A stretch of DNA of 64,000 bases from Boesenbergia rotunda (GCA_024364735.1 JAGFNQ010008797.1:254123-318122); one strand, 5' to 3'. Positions 1 through 11,683 are shown, counted from the first letter of the stretch. Notes: a model not told the origin generated them from the letters alone. Program-made: numbers and translations.

Positions 1-1070
1 AGTTCAAAGGGTGTTTTTCCTAAAAACCTATGTACCAACACCCGGTTTTGGATATAGCAAGCGGTGTTAACCGCTTCGGCCCAAAAATAGCTAGGAAGAG
101 AATATGCATTAAGCATAGTCCTAGCAGCTTCTTGTAGGGCTCGATTTTTCCTCTCAACTACCCCATTTTGTTGAGGAGTCCTTGGGCATGAAAACTCATG
201 CTTGTACCCATTTTCAACACAAAATTGTGTGAAGCTAGCGTTTTGGAACTCCCCACCATGGTCACTCCTAATTCGGTTTATTTTGATGTTCTTTTCGTTT
301 TCTACCCTTTTACTAAATCCTATGAATATCTTTAGGGTATCATCCTTATGTTTTAAGAAGTAGACCCAAGTAAACCTAGAAAAGTCATCTACTATCACTA
401 GTCAATACTTACTCCCTACAAGTGATGGAGTACTATGGCAATCAAACAAATCTATATGCAAAAGTTCTAAAGGTAAGGAAGTGGTGATTAGAGTTTTACC
501 TTTGTGTGATGCTTTTGATTGCTTACCTTCTTGGCATGCATCACACAACTTGTTCTTCTCGTACTTGATCATTGGGAGCCCCTTCACCAACTCTTCCTTG
601 GCCACTCTTGCAATGCTCCTCATGTTGACATGTCCAAGTCTCCAGTGTCACAACCACCCTTCTTCTTCTTTAGACATGAGACACTTAACAACATTGTTAG
701 TAGCATAAGATAGATCAAGATAATATAAGTTTGCCTCTCTAAACCCTTCTAATATGATATTATTTGAATCACTTTGCCTTATTACATATTTCTTAACATG
801 AAATTCTACTCTAAAACCGGCATCACATAGTTGACTCACACTTAATAAATTAAACTTCATATCTTTGATTAAAAGTACCTTATGAATCGAAATAGTGGAA
901 GATACCTCCATTGTGCCTCTACCAATGATCCTCAACTTTCCACTATTCCCAAAGGAGACCGTCCCTTCTCTTAGGTAGCTAATAGTAGTGAACTTGCTCA
1001 CATCCCCGGTCATGTGTCTTGAACATCCACTATCTACTATCCACAAAGTTGGGGCCTCCTTCACCTTTAC
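1..1070 (-). pseudogene. pol: Pol fragment: protease, GAG-pre-integrase and integrase N-part
   Basis: The minus strand continues gag in the same frame after its TAG stop. The aspartic protease motif DSGCSRHMTG is visible near 1035-1005. The GAG-pre-integrase domain contains the HWRLGHVNM and CDACQEGKQSKASH patches (zinc-binding His and Cys residues). The integrase core follows, with a VDDFSRFTW patch near 400-370, an IRSDHGGEF patch near 270 and a PQQNGVVERKNR patch near 165. Two further in-frame stops occur, near 645 and 400; one sits where a Trp codon is expected. Decay is by substitution rather than by frameshift in the visible part. The remaining pol domains are outside the window. Confidence 0.88.
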
Positions 1071-2729
1071 CTAAACAACATGGAAAATATACTCTTTTGG
1101 TACCCATATTTTTGATCCATAAGCATCATTTAGAAATCTCTTAGGTACCCATGCCTTCTTTGTGGTTCTCCTAGCTCCTAGTCTCCTAGATACACCAATC
1201 CTACCGGTAAGTGAAACAAATGCTACTTCCTTGGTCTTAGGCCTATAACCCAACCCGACCTTGTTATATACAGCCCTTTGACTGTTTATGATCATATCTA
1301 GGTTACTAGATCCTACTTGGAATTTCCTAAGGGACTTTGTGAGGTCATCTACCTGTTTCCTTAATTCCCTATTTTCATTTTCAAGGTGTGAGACATATGA
1401 AGAAGTAGAACTAGCATGCAAATCTTTAAGTTTAATAGCTTCTACTCTAAGCATGACAATTTGTTCTTTTAGATCCTTAACTTTACCTCTAGCCTTAGCT
1501 AAGTCCATGTTCGTGCTAGAAATTATTTTCACTAAAGTAGAGAGGGGTAAGTGGTATACCTCACTTACCGACGCTTCTGACTCTGATGATGAAGTGGAGG
1601 AGCTCTCATCTTCACTGCTTGAGCTTCGTTCATCATCCGATGAGTCTGAGTCATCTTGTGCCATAAGAGCGAAGTGGGAGACTTGCTCTTCTTCTTCCTC
1701 TGAAGATGAGGGATCATCCCACGTTGCCTTGAGGTTCGTGGCACCCTTCTCCTTTCCCTTTGATCTCTTCTTGTCACTCTTCTTCTTTTCTTCTTTCTTG
1801 TCATCCCTCTTCTTCAACTGGGGACACTCGTTCTTCATATGTCCCTCTTGGTGACAGTTGTAGCATATGATGTCCTTGGCCTTACCCTTATCTTTGGCCC
1901 CTTTCCTAGCATATGACTTGTTAGAGAAACTTTTAAATGCTTTACGAAATTTCCTTACCATGAAGGCCTCTTGGTCACTATCCATAGAGGCGCTTGACTC
2001 CTCTGAGTCCGATGACGATGAGTAGATCACCTTCTTCTTCTCCTTCCTCCTCTTCTTCTCCTTTTCTGCAACAAAAGCAATACCTTTCTCTTTGGCCGAA
2101 ATGTTAGTTTGCTCGTGCAGTTCAAATTCACAAAATAGATCGTCTAATTTGACTAAAGATAAATCCCTCGATACCTTGTAAGCATCAACCATGGATGCCC
2201 ACAGGGTGGTTCTCGGGAAGGCTTGTAAAACATACCTGACCATGTCACGGTTTTCGATTTTCTCTCCAATTACATGGAGCTCGTTTATCACCTCCTTTAC
2301 CCTTCCATGTAGCTGGCTGACGGTCTCGTTGCTCTTCATGGAAAGGGATTGCAGTTGGGCCACCAACAAGTCCTTCTTGGCTCTTCCGGACTCGTCTGAC
2401 CCCTCGTTCAGTTCAACTAACTTGTCCCATAATTCTTTGGCGCTCTTGAACGGCCCCACCTTGTTCAGTTGCTCCTTCGAGAGCCCGCATTGCAATGTGG
2501 TGGTGGCCTTGGCATTTGACTGCGCCCTCTTAATCACCTCCTTAGACCATGATCTCATAGGTGTTGGGTCTCCCCTTTCATCGACGGGCGCCTCGAAGCC
2601 ATCTGCAACACTTATCCAGGTTTCAATATCATTCATGAGGTAGTATTGCATCCTACCTTTCCAGTACGCGAAGTTGTTCCCGTCGATGAATGGTGGTCGT
2701 GCAGTGGAGTATCCCTCTTGAAACACCAT
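1071..2729 (-). CDS. gag: Gag polyprotein, SIRE-like copia
   Basis: An open frame of 552 codons encodes the capsid-forming Gag that packages element RNA in cytoplasmic particles. Residues 1-210 form a UBN2/Retrotran_gag type region with conserved WKGRMQYYLM, LWDKLVEL and LWASMVDAYKVSRDL patches. Residues near 230-260 are Lys/Ser rich. One CCHC zinc knuckle (CYNCHQEGHMKNEC) lies near residue 290. An acidic Ser/Glu stretch and a probable coiled coil (about 400-470) follow. The start is the first ATG after the primer-binding site. The frame ends in a TAG, and the same frame continues directly into protease, so Gag and Pol may once have been one polyprotein or joined by readthrough. Confidence 0.88.
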   Translation of the reverse strand: MVFQEGYSTARPPFIDGNNFAYWKGRMQYYLMNDIETWISVADGFEAPVDERGDPTPMRSWSKEVIKRAQSNAKATTTLQCGLSKEQLNKVGPFKSAKELWDKLVELNEGSDESGRAKKDLLVAQLQSLSMKSNETVSQLHGRVKEVINELHVIGEKIENRDMVRYVLQAFPRTTLWASMVDAYKVSRDLSLVKLDDLFCEFELHEQTNISAKEKGIAFVAEKEKKRRKEKKKVIYSSSSDSEESSASMDSDQEAFMVRKFRKAFKSFSNKSYARKGAKDKGKAKDIICYNCHQEGHMKNECPQLKKRDDKKEEKKKSDKKRSKGKEKGATNLKATWDDPSSSEEEEEQVSHFALMAQDDSDSSDDERSSSSEDESSSTSSSESEASVSEVYHLPLSTLVKIISSTNMDLAKARGKVKDLKEQIVMLRVEAIKLKDLHASSTSSYVSHLENENRELRKQVDDLTKSLRKFQVGSSNLDMIINSQRAVYNKVGLGYRPKTKEVAFVSLTGRIGVSRRLGARRTTKKAWVPKRFLNDAYGSKIWVPKEYIFHVV

Positions 2730-2772
2730 TACAATTGCTCCGGTTGACTGTTAGATCTTCCGAAACGCACCG

Positions 2773-2784
2773 GCTCTGATTCCA
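2773..2784 (-). other. Primer-binding site (tRNA-iMet type)
   Basis: On the minus strand TGGAATCAGAGC lies two bases inside the end of the LTR. It differs by one base from TGGTATCAGAGC, the usual plant complement to the 3' end of initiator methionine tRNA, which primes minus-strand DNA synthesis. Confidence 0.85.
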
Positions 2785-2786
2785 AC

Positions 2787-3711
2787 TGTAGGATCGTCTA
2801 GGCGTGTAGAGGGGGGGGGTGAATGCACTTTTTCGGATCGTTTCGATCTCTACAGAATTGTTAGCGCAGCGGAAATAATATGCAAAGGAAATTAAACAAT
2901 GCTAACAAAAAAATGTTTTACTTGGTATCCACCCAGATGGGTGACTAATCCAAGGATCCACACCGCGAGCACCACTTTCACTATGAAAACCTCCTTTAGG
3001 TGGAGAAACTTTTACAACGGCGATCTTCCTCTTTACAGAATAGAGTAGAATGAGTGAGAGGAAGTAAGAACACTTTTCAGTTGGGCAACACTTCGTTACT
3101 ATACAGAACCGTACCGTGCACGTGTAACGAGGAGCTCCTTTTATAGGTGAAAAGGACAGACTCGCAGTCTGTCCAGCCCCGCACCAGTCGACTGACCCAA
3201 CATTAATTGTTGGCCAACGGCTAGCCAACAGCTAGTTTCGGGGGTATACCAGTCGACTGCCCCAAGCCCAGTCGACTGGTCTGAAGCTGCGAACTTTCTG
3301 TGGGTTTTGGCAGTCGACTGCCACAGGGCCAGTCGACTGCCCTGCCTCACAGTTCAGCTCTAGCCACTCCGGACCTTCTCCTTCGCGTGTGCCTTCAGGT
3401 GTGCTCCCTTAGTTCGCCCCTTGAAGTCCTCTTCCTCTGGCTATCGTCCCTCGGATGCGCACGCAAGCCTTCCCTTGGCTTGCCTCCTTGCCACCCTTCA
3501 CGTGTGCCCTTGAAGTCCACTTCCCGGCTTGCCCTTGGAGCTCTCCTCCCTCGGCTCTCGTCCCTCGGATATGCCCACCAAGTGTGATTCTCCAAGTCCT
3601 GCAAACTCAATCACACATATCAAATACAACATAACACTCTAACTTTAAACCTGTTCGCCCACACATCAAAACCATGATCTTCCAATTATTTAAGGGCAGA
3701 TTGCCTCAACA
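2787..3711 (-). repeat. 5' LTR of the SIRE-like copia element
   Basis: 925 bp bounded by TG and CA on both strands (minus strand TGTTGAGGCAA to GATCCTACA) and next to the primer-binding site. The minus strand carries a TATAAAAG box at about 3137-3144. Upstream of it lie CAGTCGACTG palindromes, GTCGAC starting at 3187, 3252, 3271, 3313 and 3332. Two pairs are exactly 19 bp apart. A run of C near 2810-2820 precedes the LTR end on the minus strand, as in the other SIRE-like LTRs here. A solo copy of the same family is at 46448-47337. Confidence 0.88.
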
Positions 3712-6480
3712 GAATCTGCATCGACTTTCGAGACCTCAATCAGGCGTGCCCAAAAGATTGTTATCCTCTGCCCCGGATCGACCAGATGGTGGACTCGACA
3801 GCTGGTAGCGAGTTCATCTCTATGTTGGACGCCTACTAAGGGTACCACCAGGTGCCCCTAGCCACTGAAGACCAAGAGAAAGTCAGCTTCATAACGGCAG
3901 ATGACACTTACTGCTACACCGTCATGCCGTTCGGGTTGAAGAATGTTGGGGCTACCTACCAGCGCATGATGAACAAGGTCTTCCGATCCCAGATCGGGAG
4001 GAATGTTGAAGTGTACGTTGACGACATCCTCATTAAGTCCGCCCGAGCTGAGGACTTGGTGGCGGATGTCGAAGAGACCTGCCAGACGCTGCGGAGGTAC
4101 GGTCTCAAGCTAAATCCGGCCAAGTGCCTTTTTGGGGCCCAAAGGGGAAAGTTCTTGGGCTATATTGTCACCGAGCGGGGCATAGAGGCCAACCCGGGTA
4201 AGGTTAAGGCTCTGCTGGATATGCCCCCGCCAAGAAATCTGCGAGAGGCCCAACGGCTCACTGGGTTAATCACCGCCCTCTCTCGGTTCATCTCCCAATC
4301 GGCAGAATGAGGGTTGCCTTTCTTCAAAACCCTCTGCAAGGCTACAAAATTCCAATGGGACGTCGAATGCGACAAGGCGTTCGAAGAGTTGAAAGCTTAT
4401 CTAGCTGAGTTGCTCGTGCTGGCGAAACCGGAGGTCGGAGAGACTCTGTACGTTTATTTAGCGGCATCAGTCGATTCGGTCAGCCTAGTATTGGTTAAGC
4501 AAGAAGCGGCTGAGCAGCAGCCAGTGTATTTCTTTGCCCATTTACTGAAGGGAGCCGAGTGCCGTTACACGACACTCGAGAGATTGATGTATGTGTTATT
4601 GTTGAGTGCTCGGAGGCTCCGACCCTACTTCTTGGCGCATCCTATTGTGGTGCTGACGAACAGCAACTTAGGACGGGTCGCCTCAAACCCCGAAGCCTCG
4701 GGGCGACTGATCAAGTGGACCACTAAGCTGAGCGAGTATGATATTCAGTATCAACCCCGGCCGACTATCAAGGCCCAGGCCTTAGCGGACTTCTTGAGTG
4801 AGCTACATTCGGACGAGATTGAGGAGGCCTGGCAAATATATGTGGATGGCTCGTCGGCTCGACTAGGAAGTGGGATTGGTATCCTGATGATTTCCCCGAG
4901 TGGAGAAAAGATGCATCTGTCTGTGCGGCTAGAGTACAAGGCCACGAATAATGAGGCTGAGTATGAGGCCCTCATAGCGGGGTTACAGGCTGCTAAGCAT
5001 GTGGGGGCAGCCCGGGTGGTGCTCTACTCAGATTCGCAATTGGTGACACAACAAGTGGCCGGGCGATTTGAGGTCAACAATGAGCGACTGCAAGCCTTCG
5101 TCGAAGCTTATGAGAAATGGAAAGCGGAGTTCAAGGAAGTGCAGGTGAGGAAGATCCCACGCGAAGAGAATTTCGAAGCAGATGAATTGGCCAAGTTAGC
5201 CAGTTCAGTTGGCTCATGGGCACTTCATCGAGCTGGCGGCCCGGCGTTGCTAATTATGCAGATAGAAAAGCAGGCCGACCTGGAGTTAGGGTCCGACTGG
5301 CGAGCCCCGATCATCACCTATCTCATGGGCGGAGCCTTGCCAGCCGACCGGGAGGAAGCCCGATGGCTTAAGAAGCATGCGTCCAGGTATACCATGGTCG
5401 GTGACATCCTATACAAGAGATCATTTTCTCGACCTCTCCTCAAATGCCTCAATGAGGAAGATGCAGACTACGTCATAAGGGAAATTCATCTGGGGATCTG
5501 CGGACACCACGCTGGGGCTCGGGCGACGGCTCGGAAGGCGATAATGTCCGGATACTATTGGCCTACCTTGCAGCAAAATGCCAACGAGTTGGTTGCCAAG
5601 TGCTTATCCTGCCAGAAGCATCAATGTCTGCCACACCGGCCCACGGAAGCCATGAAGGCGTCGGTGGTTTCTCCCAAGTCGCCGCTGCGCAGAAGAGGTA
5701 CTTACTGGTGGCCGTCGACTACTTTTCCAAGTGGATAGAGGCGGAGGCCTTGTCGCGCATTACTGAGCAGGCGGTCATGAAGTTCTTATGGCGAGACATA
5801 TTGTGCCGGTATGGAATTCCCTATAAGCTCATCTCTGATAACGGAAGACAGTTCCAGGCAGGAAGATACGAGAATGGTGTGCGAAGTATGACATCAAGCA
5901 AGCCTTCACCTCGGTAGCCTATCCTCAGAGCAACGGCCAAGCGGAAGTAGCCAATCGAGAAATCCTCAGAGGATTGAAGACCAAGCTTGATCACGTCGGC
6001 GGAACATGGGTAGAGGAGCTCCCTAGCATCTTATGGGCCCTGAGGACCACTATCAAGGAAACAACCGGGTGCACGCCTTTCCAGCTTGTTTATGGGAGCG
6101 AGGCTGTGATCCCAGTCGAGGTCGAGTGTGAATCAGATCGGAGGGAAGCCTATGATGAGGATAATTCAGAAAGACAACGTCTAGAGCTGGATTGGGTTAA
6201 CGAAATCCGAGACAAAGCAGCCGTCCGAATGTTCGCATATCGGCAGAAAATGAAGCAGAAGTACGACCTGAGGGTGCAGCCGAGGGCATTTCAAGCAGGC
6301 GACCTTGTTTGGAAGAGAATCAAGCCTATGGGAGACGTACATAAGCTGGAGCCGTAGTGGGGAGGACCCTTCAAAATCGTATAGAAGCTCGCTTCGGGGG
6401 ATTATTACTTGGAGAATGAAAGAGGAAAAAAGCTGGATCGACCCTGGAGCGCGATTCACCTTCAGCCCTACCGGGCAGCT
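3712..6480 (+). pseudogene. pol: Tat1 Pol: reverse transcriptase, dual RNase H, integrase (decayed)
   Basis: Reverse transcriptase begins at FRDLN and contains the catalytic YVDDI near 4013-4027. A first RNase H ends near 4800. A second, host-like RNase H follows (4830-5200) with IYVDGSS, NNEAEYEAL and SDSQLV patches, which marks the Tat lineage. Integrase shows an HHAGARATARK and CLSCQKH zinc-binding region (5508-5620), VDYFSKW (about 5716) and SDNGRQF (about 5836), and ends with a GDLVWK patch and a degenerate tail. Breaks: TAA at 3838, TGA at 4308, a deletion with frame change near 5650-5690 that removed the segment before VDYFSKW, a frame change near 5860 and a TAG at 6355. It cannot encode an active polymerase. 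Confidence 0.9.
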
Positions 6481-6589
6481 GAGTAAGAAGTTATAAAGCA
6501 GATGTAAAGTGCTCACGGCAGTGGAAGAACATGGTCCTTAACCTGCTCATGGATGCCTCAGATCCTCCAGCTACTGCTACTAGCCCGCA

Positions 6590-8045
6590 GCTCGGCTGCT
6601 CAGTAAGATGTGTGGCGTCCCACGCTCCCTGAGTCTTGCCCGACTGTGTGCGCTAATTTCCCGCGGTTCAACCTGCCTGACCGTGTGTGCTATCCTGCAG
6701 CTCGGCTGCTGAGTAAGACGCGTGGCGTCCCACGCTCCCTGAGTCTTGCCCGACTGTGTGCGCTATTTTCCCGCGGTTCAGCCTGCCTGACCGTGTGTTC
6801 TATCCCGCAGCTCGGCTGCTCAGTAAGACGTGTGGCGTCTCACGCTCCCTGAGTCTTGCCCGACTGTGTGCGCTAATTTCCCGCGGTTCAGCCTGCCTGA
6901 CCGTGTGTGCTATCCCGCAGCTCGGCTGCTCAGTAAGGCGCGTGGCGTTCCACGCTCCCTGAGTCTTGCCCGACTGTGTGCGCTAATTTCCTGCGGTTCA
7001 GCCTGCCTGACCGTGTGTGCTATCCCGCAGCTCGGCTGCTCAGTAAGACGTGTGGTGTCCCACGCTCCCTGAGTCTTGCCCGACTGTGTGCGGTAATTTC
7101 CCACGGTTCAGCCTGCCTGACCGTGTGTGCTATCCCGCAGCTCGACTACTCAGTAAGACGCGTGGCGTCCCACGCTCCCTGAGTCTTGCCCGACTGTGTG
7201 CGCTAATTTCCCGCGGTTCAGCCTGCCTGACCGTGTGTGCTATACCACAGCTCGGCTGCTCAGTAAGACGCGTGGCGTCCCACGCTCCCTGAGTCTTGCC
7301 CGACTGTGTGCGCTAATTTCCCCGCGGTTCAGCCTGCCTGACTGTGTGTGCTATCCCGCAACTCGGCTGCTCAGTAAGACGCGTGGCGTCCCACGCTCCC
7401 TGAGTCTTGCCCGACTGTGTGCGCTAATTTCCCGTGGTTCAGCCTGCCTGACCGTGTGTGCTATCCCACAGCTCGGCTGCTCAGTAAGACGCGTGGCGTC
7501 CCACGCTCCCTGAGTCTTGCCCGACTGTGTGCACTAATTTCCCGTGGTTCAGCCTGCCTGACCGTGTGTGCTATCCCGCAGCTCAGCTGCTCAGTAAGAC
7601 GCGTGGCGTCCCACGCTCCCTGAGTCTTGCCCGACTGTGTGCGCTAATTTCCCGTGGTTCAGCCTGCCTGACCGTGTGTGCTATCCCGCAGCTCGGCTGC
7701 TTAGTAAGACGCATGGCATCCCACGCTCCCTGAGTCTTGCTCGACTGTGTGCGCTAATTTCCCGTGGTTCAGCCTGCCTGACCGTGTGTGCTATCCCGCA
7801 GCTCGGCTGCTCAGTAAGACGCGTGGCGTCCCACGCTCCCTGAGTCTTGCCTGACTGTATGCGCTAATTTCCCGCGGTTCAGCCTGCCTGACCGTGTGTG
7901 CTATCCCGCAGCTCGGCGGCTCAGTAAGATGCGTGGCGTCCCACGCTCCCTGAGTCTTGCCCGACTATGTGCGCTATGTTCCCGCGGTTCAGCCTGCCTG
8001 ACCGTGTGTGCTATCCCGCAGCTCGGCTGCTCAGTAGGACGCGTG
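6590..8045. repeat. 110-bp tandem repeat array downstream of Tat1 integrase
   Basis: About 13 head-to-tail copies of a 110-111 bp unit. Each unit contains CTCGGCTGCTCAGTAAGACG, GGCGTCCCACGCTCCCTGAG and CCGACTGTGTGCGC. Copies differ by scattered substitutions and a one-base insertion near 7321. Overlapping 68-80 codon frames occur at each unit only because the repeat lacks stops in some frames; they are not genes. The array sits immediately 3' of pol, a position where Tat elements often carry tandem arrays. Confidence 0.95.
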
Positions 8046-8639
8046 GCGTCCCCCATCCCTGAGAGTCGGCCGGAGTCAGTGTCCAAGACTCTCGTCCATG
8101 TGCGAAAGACATTTATCCCTCGGAATCACACTCAAGCAGATGTGTGGCGACTCACGCTCCGCAAGTGTTCTTTGGCCGAGTGCGCAAGAGTACCGAAGTC
8201 CTCAACTCGGTCGCTCTCCATGTGACAACCGAGTAGAGGCATCATGTCAAGCCTTGGCCAGTCTCATGATTCAGTCCCCACCCCGCGAAGGGCTTAAATC
8301 GGCGATCTTCATTCAACAAACTCTTAGAAGATCGCCAAGTAACGACGCACTCGCATTTTGCTTGAGCCGCTATAGTACCTGAAGTATTTTGCGCCGAAAA
8401 TTGCCAAGAATGAAGTGTGCCTGCCCGAGTGGCAGACTTTATGCACACAAGCACCTCATACGCAAGACGAATCTGAGTCGGGGTATCCTCGCTCGGATTA
8501 GTAGTGTCGCGTAAAAGCTCAACACTTAAGCAGCACAAAAATACAAAGGATATGAAAAGTCGGCATTCTTAATATGATAGGCCATTACAAAAACAAGGCA
8601 AAGCCTCTCTTCGGCCAAAGAAAATAAAGGGAACATTCT
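8046..8639. other. Non-coding Tat1 spacer
   Basis: After the tandem array the sequence keeps short words related to the repeat (GTGTGGCGACTCACGCTCCG near 8140) and then becomes unique. No coding pattern or structured RNA is recognised. The end overlaps the probable 3' untranslated region of the antisense gene that begins at 9942. Confidence 0.5.
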
Positions 8640-9942
8640 TCACGGGGCTCGGCGAGGCTTCCGCTGAGAGTCATCCCGAAGCAGGGAGTCAGCGTAGCCT
8701 TTGAGGTGTCATATACGGCGCTGAACAGCCTTCAGCACGGACGCCTGGACTTTATACTTCTGTTGGAGCTGGCTCAGCTCCGCAGCACAAGCGGCCCGCT
8801 CCTCCTCTCTGGCCTTCAGGTCGGCCCTCAGAGTGCAGATGGTATGGTTCACCTCGAACAGTTGGGTCTTGAGAGTGATCAACTCCTCAAGATTCCAAAC
8901 GGGCCGAGCCGCCTAATAAAAGGGGAAAGCTAATGTCAGAATCCGAGAAAAAGGAAACAAAAAGTAAAAATCTTTCAGTAAGACTGCTTGAGTACAGTTC
9001 TCGGGTTCTTGCCCGAGCAGAGTTTCTAGGTTCCTGACTGGACGGAGCCTCAGACTCCCTATCTAGTCCACCACTTGAGCCAGAGTCACTAGCTGTGGCT
9101 GTGTAAGTGGTGGTGCGCAGACGTGTCGGCTAAGGAGAGCCAGTGGCAGAATCGTCACCCGCAGAAGTCCATGGCTTGGCGGAGATGGCCGGATATGCAG
9201 GCGGAACGATCTCCCGGGCGGGCAGTTGCTGAGATAGGGGACATCTGATAGTAGCCCCCTCGGCATTAGCCAACCCAGCTCTCCTGGCCGATCGGCATAC
9301 GGAACCATTCTGAGTCGAATGGCGAGGGACGGTGCAAGCGCCTCCCTTCGGACACCCCACTGGGGTGGACATCCAAGCCCTCCTCAATGAAGTAGAAGAA
9401 GAGGGAGCCTCGGGAGTTGTAGTGCCCTTTGAGATCGTCTCTGATAAAGGGGAGTAGACATCAACTCCCGACTAGGGGGCTGCAAACTCGCGAATCGGCG
9501 GGACGGCGGACTCGCAAGTCGGCGGAGGAGGAGATACCTCGTGCCCAGGTGGAGGACGGGTGTGCCCCGGAAGGGGGGTCACACGGGATGAAGAGGGCGC
9601 TGCGGCAGCAGGTTTTGCAGGAACCGGCGCCCGGGCTCGCTTTGCTCAGCGAGGGGGAGCGGGAGTGCTATGTGGAGATGAGAAAACAGCCGAGCGATGC
9701 GCATGACGACGAGACTCCAATGGTAAGTCGTCCATATCGTAAAATCCCGCACGGGGAGCGGGGCATATCTTCATTGGCTCCTTCCTCTTAGGAATACCTC
9801 CACGAGGAGAAGCGGTGATTGTGGGAAGAAACACCTCGAGGAGTTCTCGATCTACCTCCTCCTATGGGGAGAAGTATGAATCATCAGAGGATGTAAAGGG
9901 TCTTATCGAAGAGAAGGGTTCTTCGCAGGAGTCGGTGGACAT
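8640..9942 (-). pseudogene. Second antisense ORF of Tat1 (Ser/Pro-rich with C-terminal coiled coil)
   Basis: The minus strand from an ATG at 9942 encodes an acidic Ser-rich start (MSTDSCEEPFSSIRPFTSSD), a basic patch (GGIPKRKEPMK), a Ser/Pro/Thr-rich middle and, after a probable intron between about 9000 and 8920, a heptad-rich coiled coil (TLRADLKAREEERAACAAEL). It ends at 8640. In-frame stops near 9865, 9650 and 9470 break it. A minus-strand TATATAA lies about 70 bp upstream. The overall plan (acidic start, basic patch, low complexity, coiled coil) resembles the C-terminal part of the larger antisense gene at 10909-16619. Function unknown. Confidence 0.5.
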
Positions 9943-10009
9943 AATGGGCTGACAAAGATATCGACGTCGCCGAGATGTTGGGTTGGAAGCGACGCTGGTA
10001 AAATGCTGC

Positions 10010-10016
10010 TTATATA
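10010..10016 (-). promoter_or_regulatory. Putative TATA box for antisense ORF at 8640-9942
   Basis: TATATAA on the minus strand, about 70 bp upstream of the first ATG. Position and sequence fit a plant RNA polymerase II core promoter. There is no expression evidence. Confidence 0.4.
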
Positions 10017-10350
10017 GAGGACCGCAGGCCATCTTGGCCATTCGCGGAAGACCTCGGTAAGCCGCCGGATCAAACGGTCGTGCGTGGCCGCGGGGTGGGA
10101 AGTACGGAGCAACATTAAAACAGGTGTGAGGTAGTAGTGCCTATTCGTTACCCGAGGTACTAATGACCGGTGATAGACGCTTCGCTGCCCGAAGTGTCAC
10201 TTCACCCCTGCTACGCCCCCTCGCCCATTAAACACGGCTGTCAGAGATCAAGATACGAATCGAATCGATGAGACAACCAAGACGGAGTGGATAAGCTAGT
10301 AGGGTGGCTGTGCTGCCCCAGGCCGGGTAACCCGGGTCACCGCGCGACCG

Positions 10351-10630
10351 CAAATCCCTTGGTTCTGGTCCCAGTCGGGAGCGTGGCGACCCACGCCCCC
10401 CGGGCTCCGGTCCAACCAAGTGGCTACATCTTCTTTAAACGGGCCAGCTCCCGCAAATCCCTTGGTTCTGGTCCCGGTCGGGAGCGTGGCGACCCACGCC
10501 CCCCGGGCTCCGGTCCAACCAAGTGGCTACATCTTCTTTAAACGGGCCAGCTCCCGCAAATCCCTTAGCAAAGGTCCCGATCGAGCGCGTGGCGGTCCAT
10601 GCTCCCCGGGCTCCGATTCAGCCAAGGGTC
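10351..10630. repeat. 103-bp tandem repeat, nearly three copies
   Basis: Units start at 10351, 10454 and 10557 with CAAATCCCTT; the third is shorter and more diverged. Each includes GGAGCGTGGCGACCCACGCC, which can pair with itself, and CTACATCTTCTTTAAACGGG. The array lies between the two antisense genes of Tat1. Confidence 0.9.
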
Positions 10631-11608
10631 CTCATTGGACGCAACGCCGTAAGATCCTTAGTTCAACGCTGGGCACACCGAAGGCGCTGCCCGAGCCTCA
10701 TACTCGGATGGAGGTCCATTCGGATCGACAACACTCGACAATCAAAACAGTAGCAAGAAGCCCGGGGGATAAAAAGATTTTTTCACTCAGTACCGCAAAG
10801 AAGTTACACGGTCAGGTGGCAATTGCCTTTACACGCGCAAAAGGAGAAGGGTAAGGATGGGAGGCCCAGTTTTCATTTAAATGGCTCGTCAGTCACGCTG
10901 GATAAGTCTCAACACATGTCCTCAGGCACCAACGCAGTAGGAGGCAGATTGGTGGTCAGATATCCGCCAAACCTGAGTCGGCGGACGATGTTAATCCCCT
11001 GTGGCAGCATTACGTCCATAAACCGGGAAGCAATTTCAGCCTTGTGGGACGGGGCGTTGATACACTCAATCCTGTACTTTTCCAACCGAGAGCCTTTGGT
11101 CTCTTTGTACGATCGAAGTTCTGTCAGTTCCGATCTAGCGGCCTCCCACTCGGATTTCTCCTTTTGCAGCCGCTCGAGCTCATCCCCTTGGCCTTGCAAT
11201 GATTGATCCCTGAAGGCGAGTTCCGCCGTTAGCTCGGCTATTCTCTGTGACTGAGCCAGAGCCTCAGTGTCTCAGGATCCCAGCTGGGCCTGAAGTGTAT
11301 CGACCCGAAAAATTATCTTAATATTTTCTTAAAATATTAAGCATGTCTAGATAATTTTTCAAGGGACCTAGAAATATTAATGCGAACTTTGGCCTAGAAA
11401 ATTCATGTTTTTTCATTTAAATTGGGAAAAAGGGCACTAATGGGCCTTATATGGGCTTTTTAGTACCATAATTATTGGTGGATTTTAGGTGAAAATTAGT
11501 ATAAATACAAAGGGATTTTAATGAAAAATATTTACATAATTATGGGGGAATTTTTAAAAGATTTTCGAAAATAATAGAAAATAAAAAGGAAAAATAAAAT
11601 AAAAATAA

Positions 11609-11683
11609 GGTGCATGGGCCAAGGATTGAACCTTGGACCTCTTGTACAACCATGTATGCTTTAACCAACTCATCTAGCAAGGG
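11609..11683 (-). other. tRNA-like sequence (degenerate Pol III boxes) in LTR
   Basis: The minus strand has an A-box-like TAGATGAGTTGG and, about 30 bases on, a B-box-like GGTTCAATCC flanked by complementary CCAAGG/CCTTGG arms. Acceptor-stem pairing is not evident, so this is not called a tRNA gene. A similar antisense tRNA-like block occupies the corresponding place in the LTR at 48921. Confidence 0.55.

Larger units (their letters stand above)
1..3711 (-). mobile_element. SIRE-like Ty1/copia retrotransposon, 5' half (minus strand, runs off window)
   Basis: Reading the minus strand from 3711 to 1 gives an LTR, a tRNA-iMet primer-binding site, gag, protease, GAG-pre-integrase and the start of integrase; the rest lies left of the window. 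The order protease-integrase before reverse transcriptase is typical of copia. The gag ends in a long charged Ser/Glu-rich and coiled-coil tail, as in the SIRE/Maximus lineage. On the right the element abuts the reverse transcriptase of Tat1 in the middle of a codon run, so it is a nested insertion. It was probably autonomous, but pol now has in-frame stops. Confidence 0.9.

Noticed and set aside
1565..1804. Arg-rich minus-strand frame and the plus-strand frame at 1288-1854
   Set aside because: Shadows of the charged Ser/Glu/Lys-rich part of gag in other frames.
3395..3610. Protein-coding frame in the copia LTR (and its twin at 46554-46763)
   Set aside because: Both are within LTR copies of one family; conservation is by descent of the repeat and no domain is seen.
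6590..8045. CRISPR-like repeat array
   Set aside because: Units are contiguous 110-bp tandem copies without unique spacers, inside a plant retrotransposon.
6610..8225. Many overlapping 68-109 codon frames with nearly the same protein
   Set aside because: They are the 110-bp tandem repeat read in frames that happen to lack stops; frame changes with each unit and no family matches.
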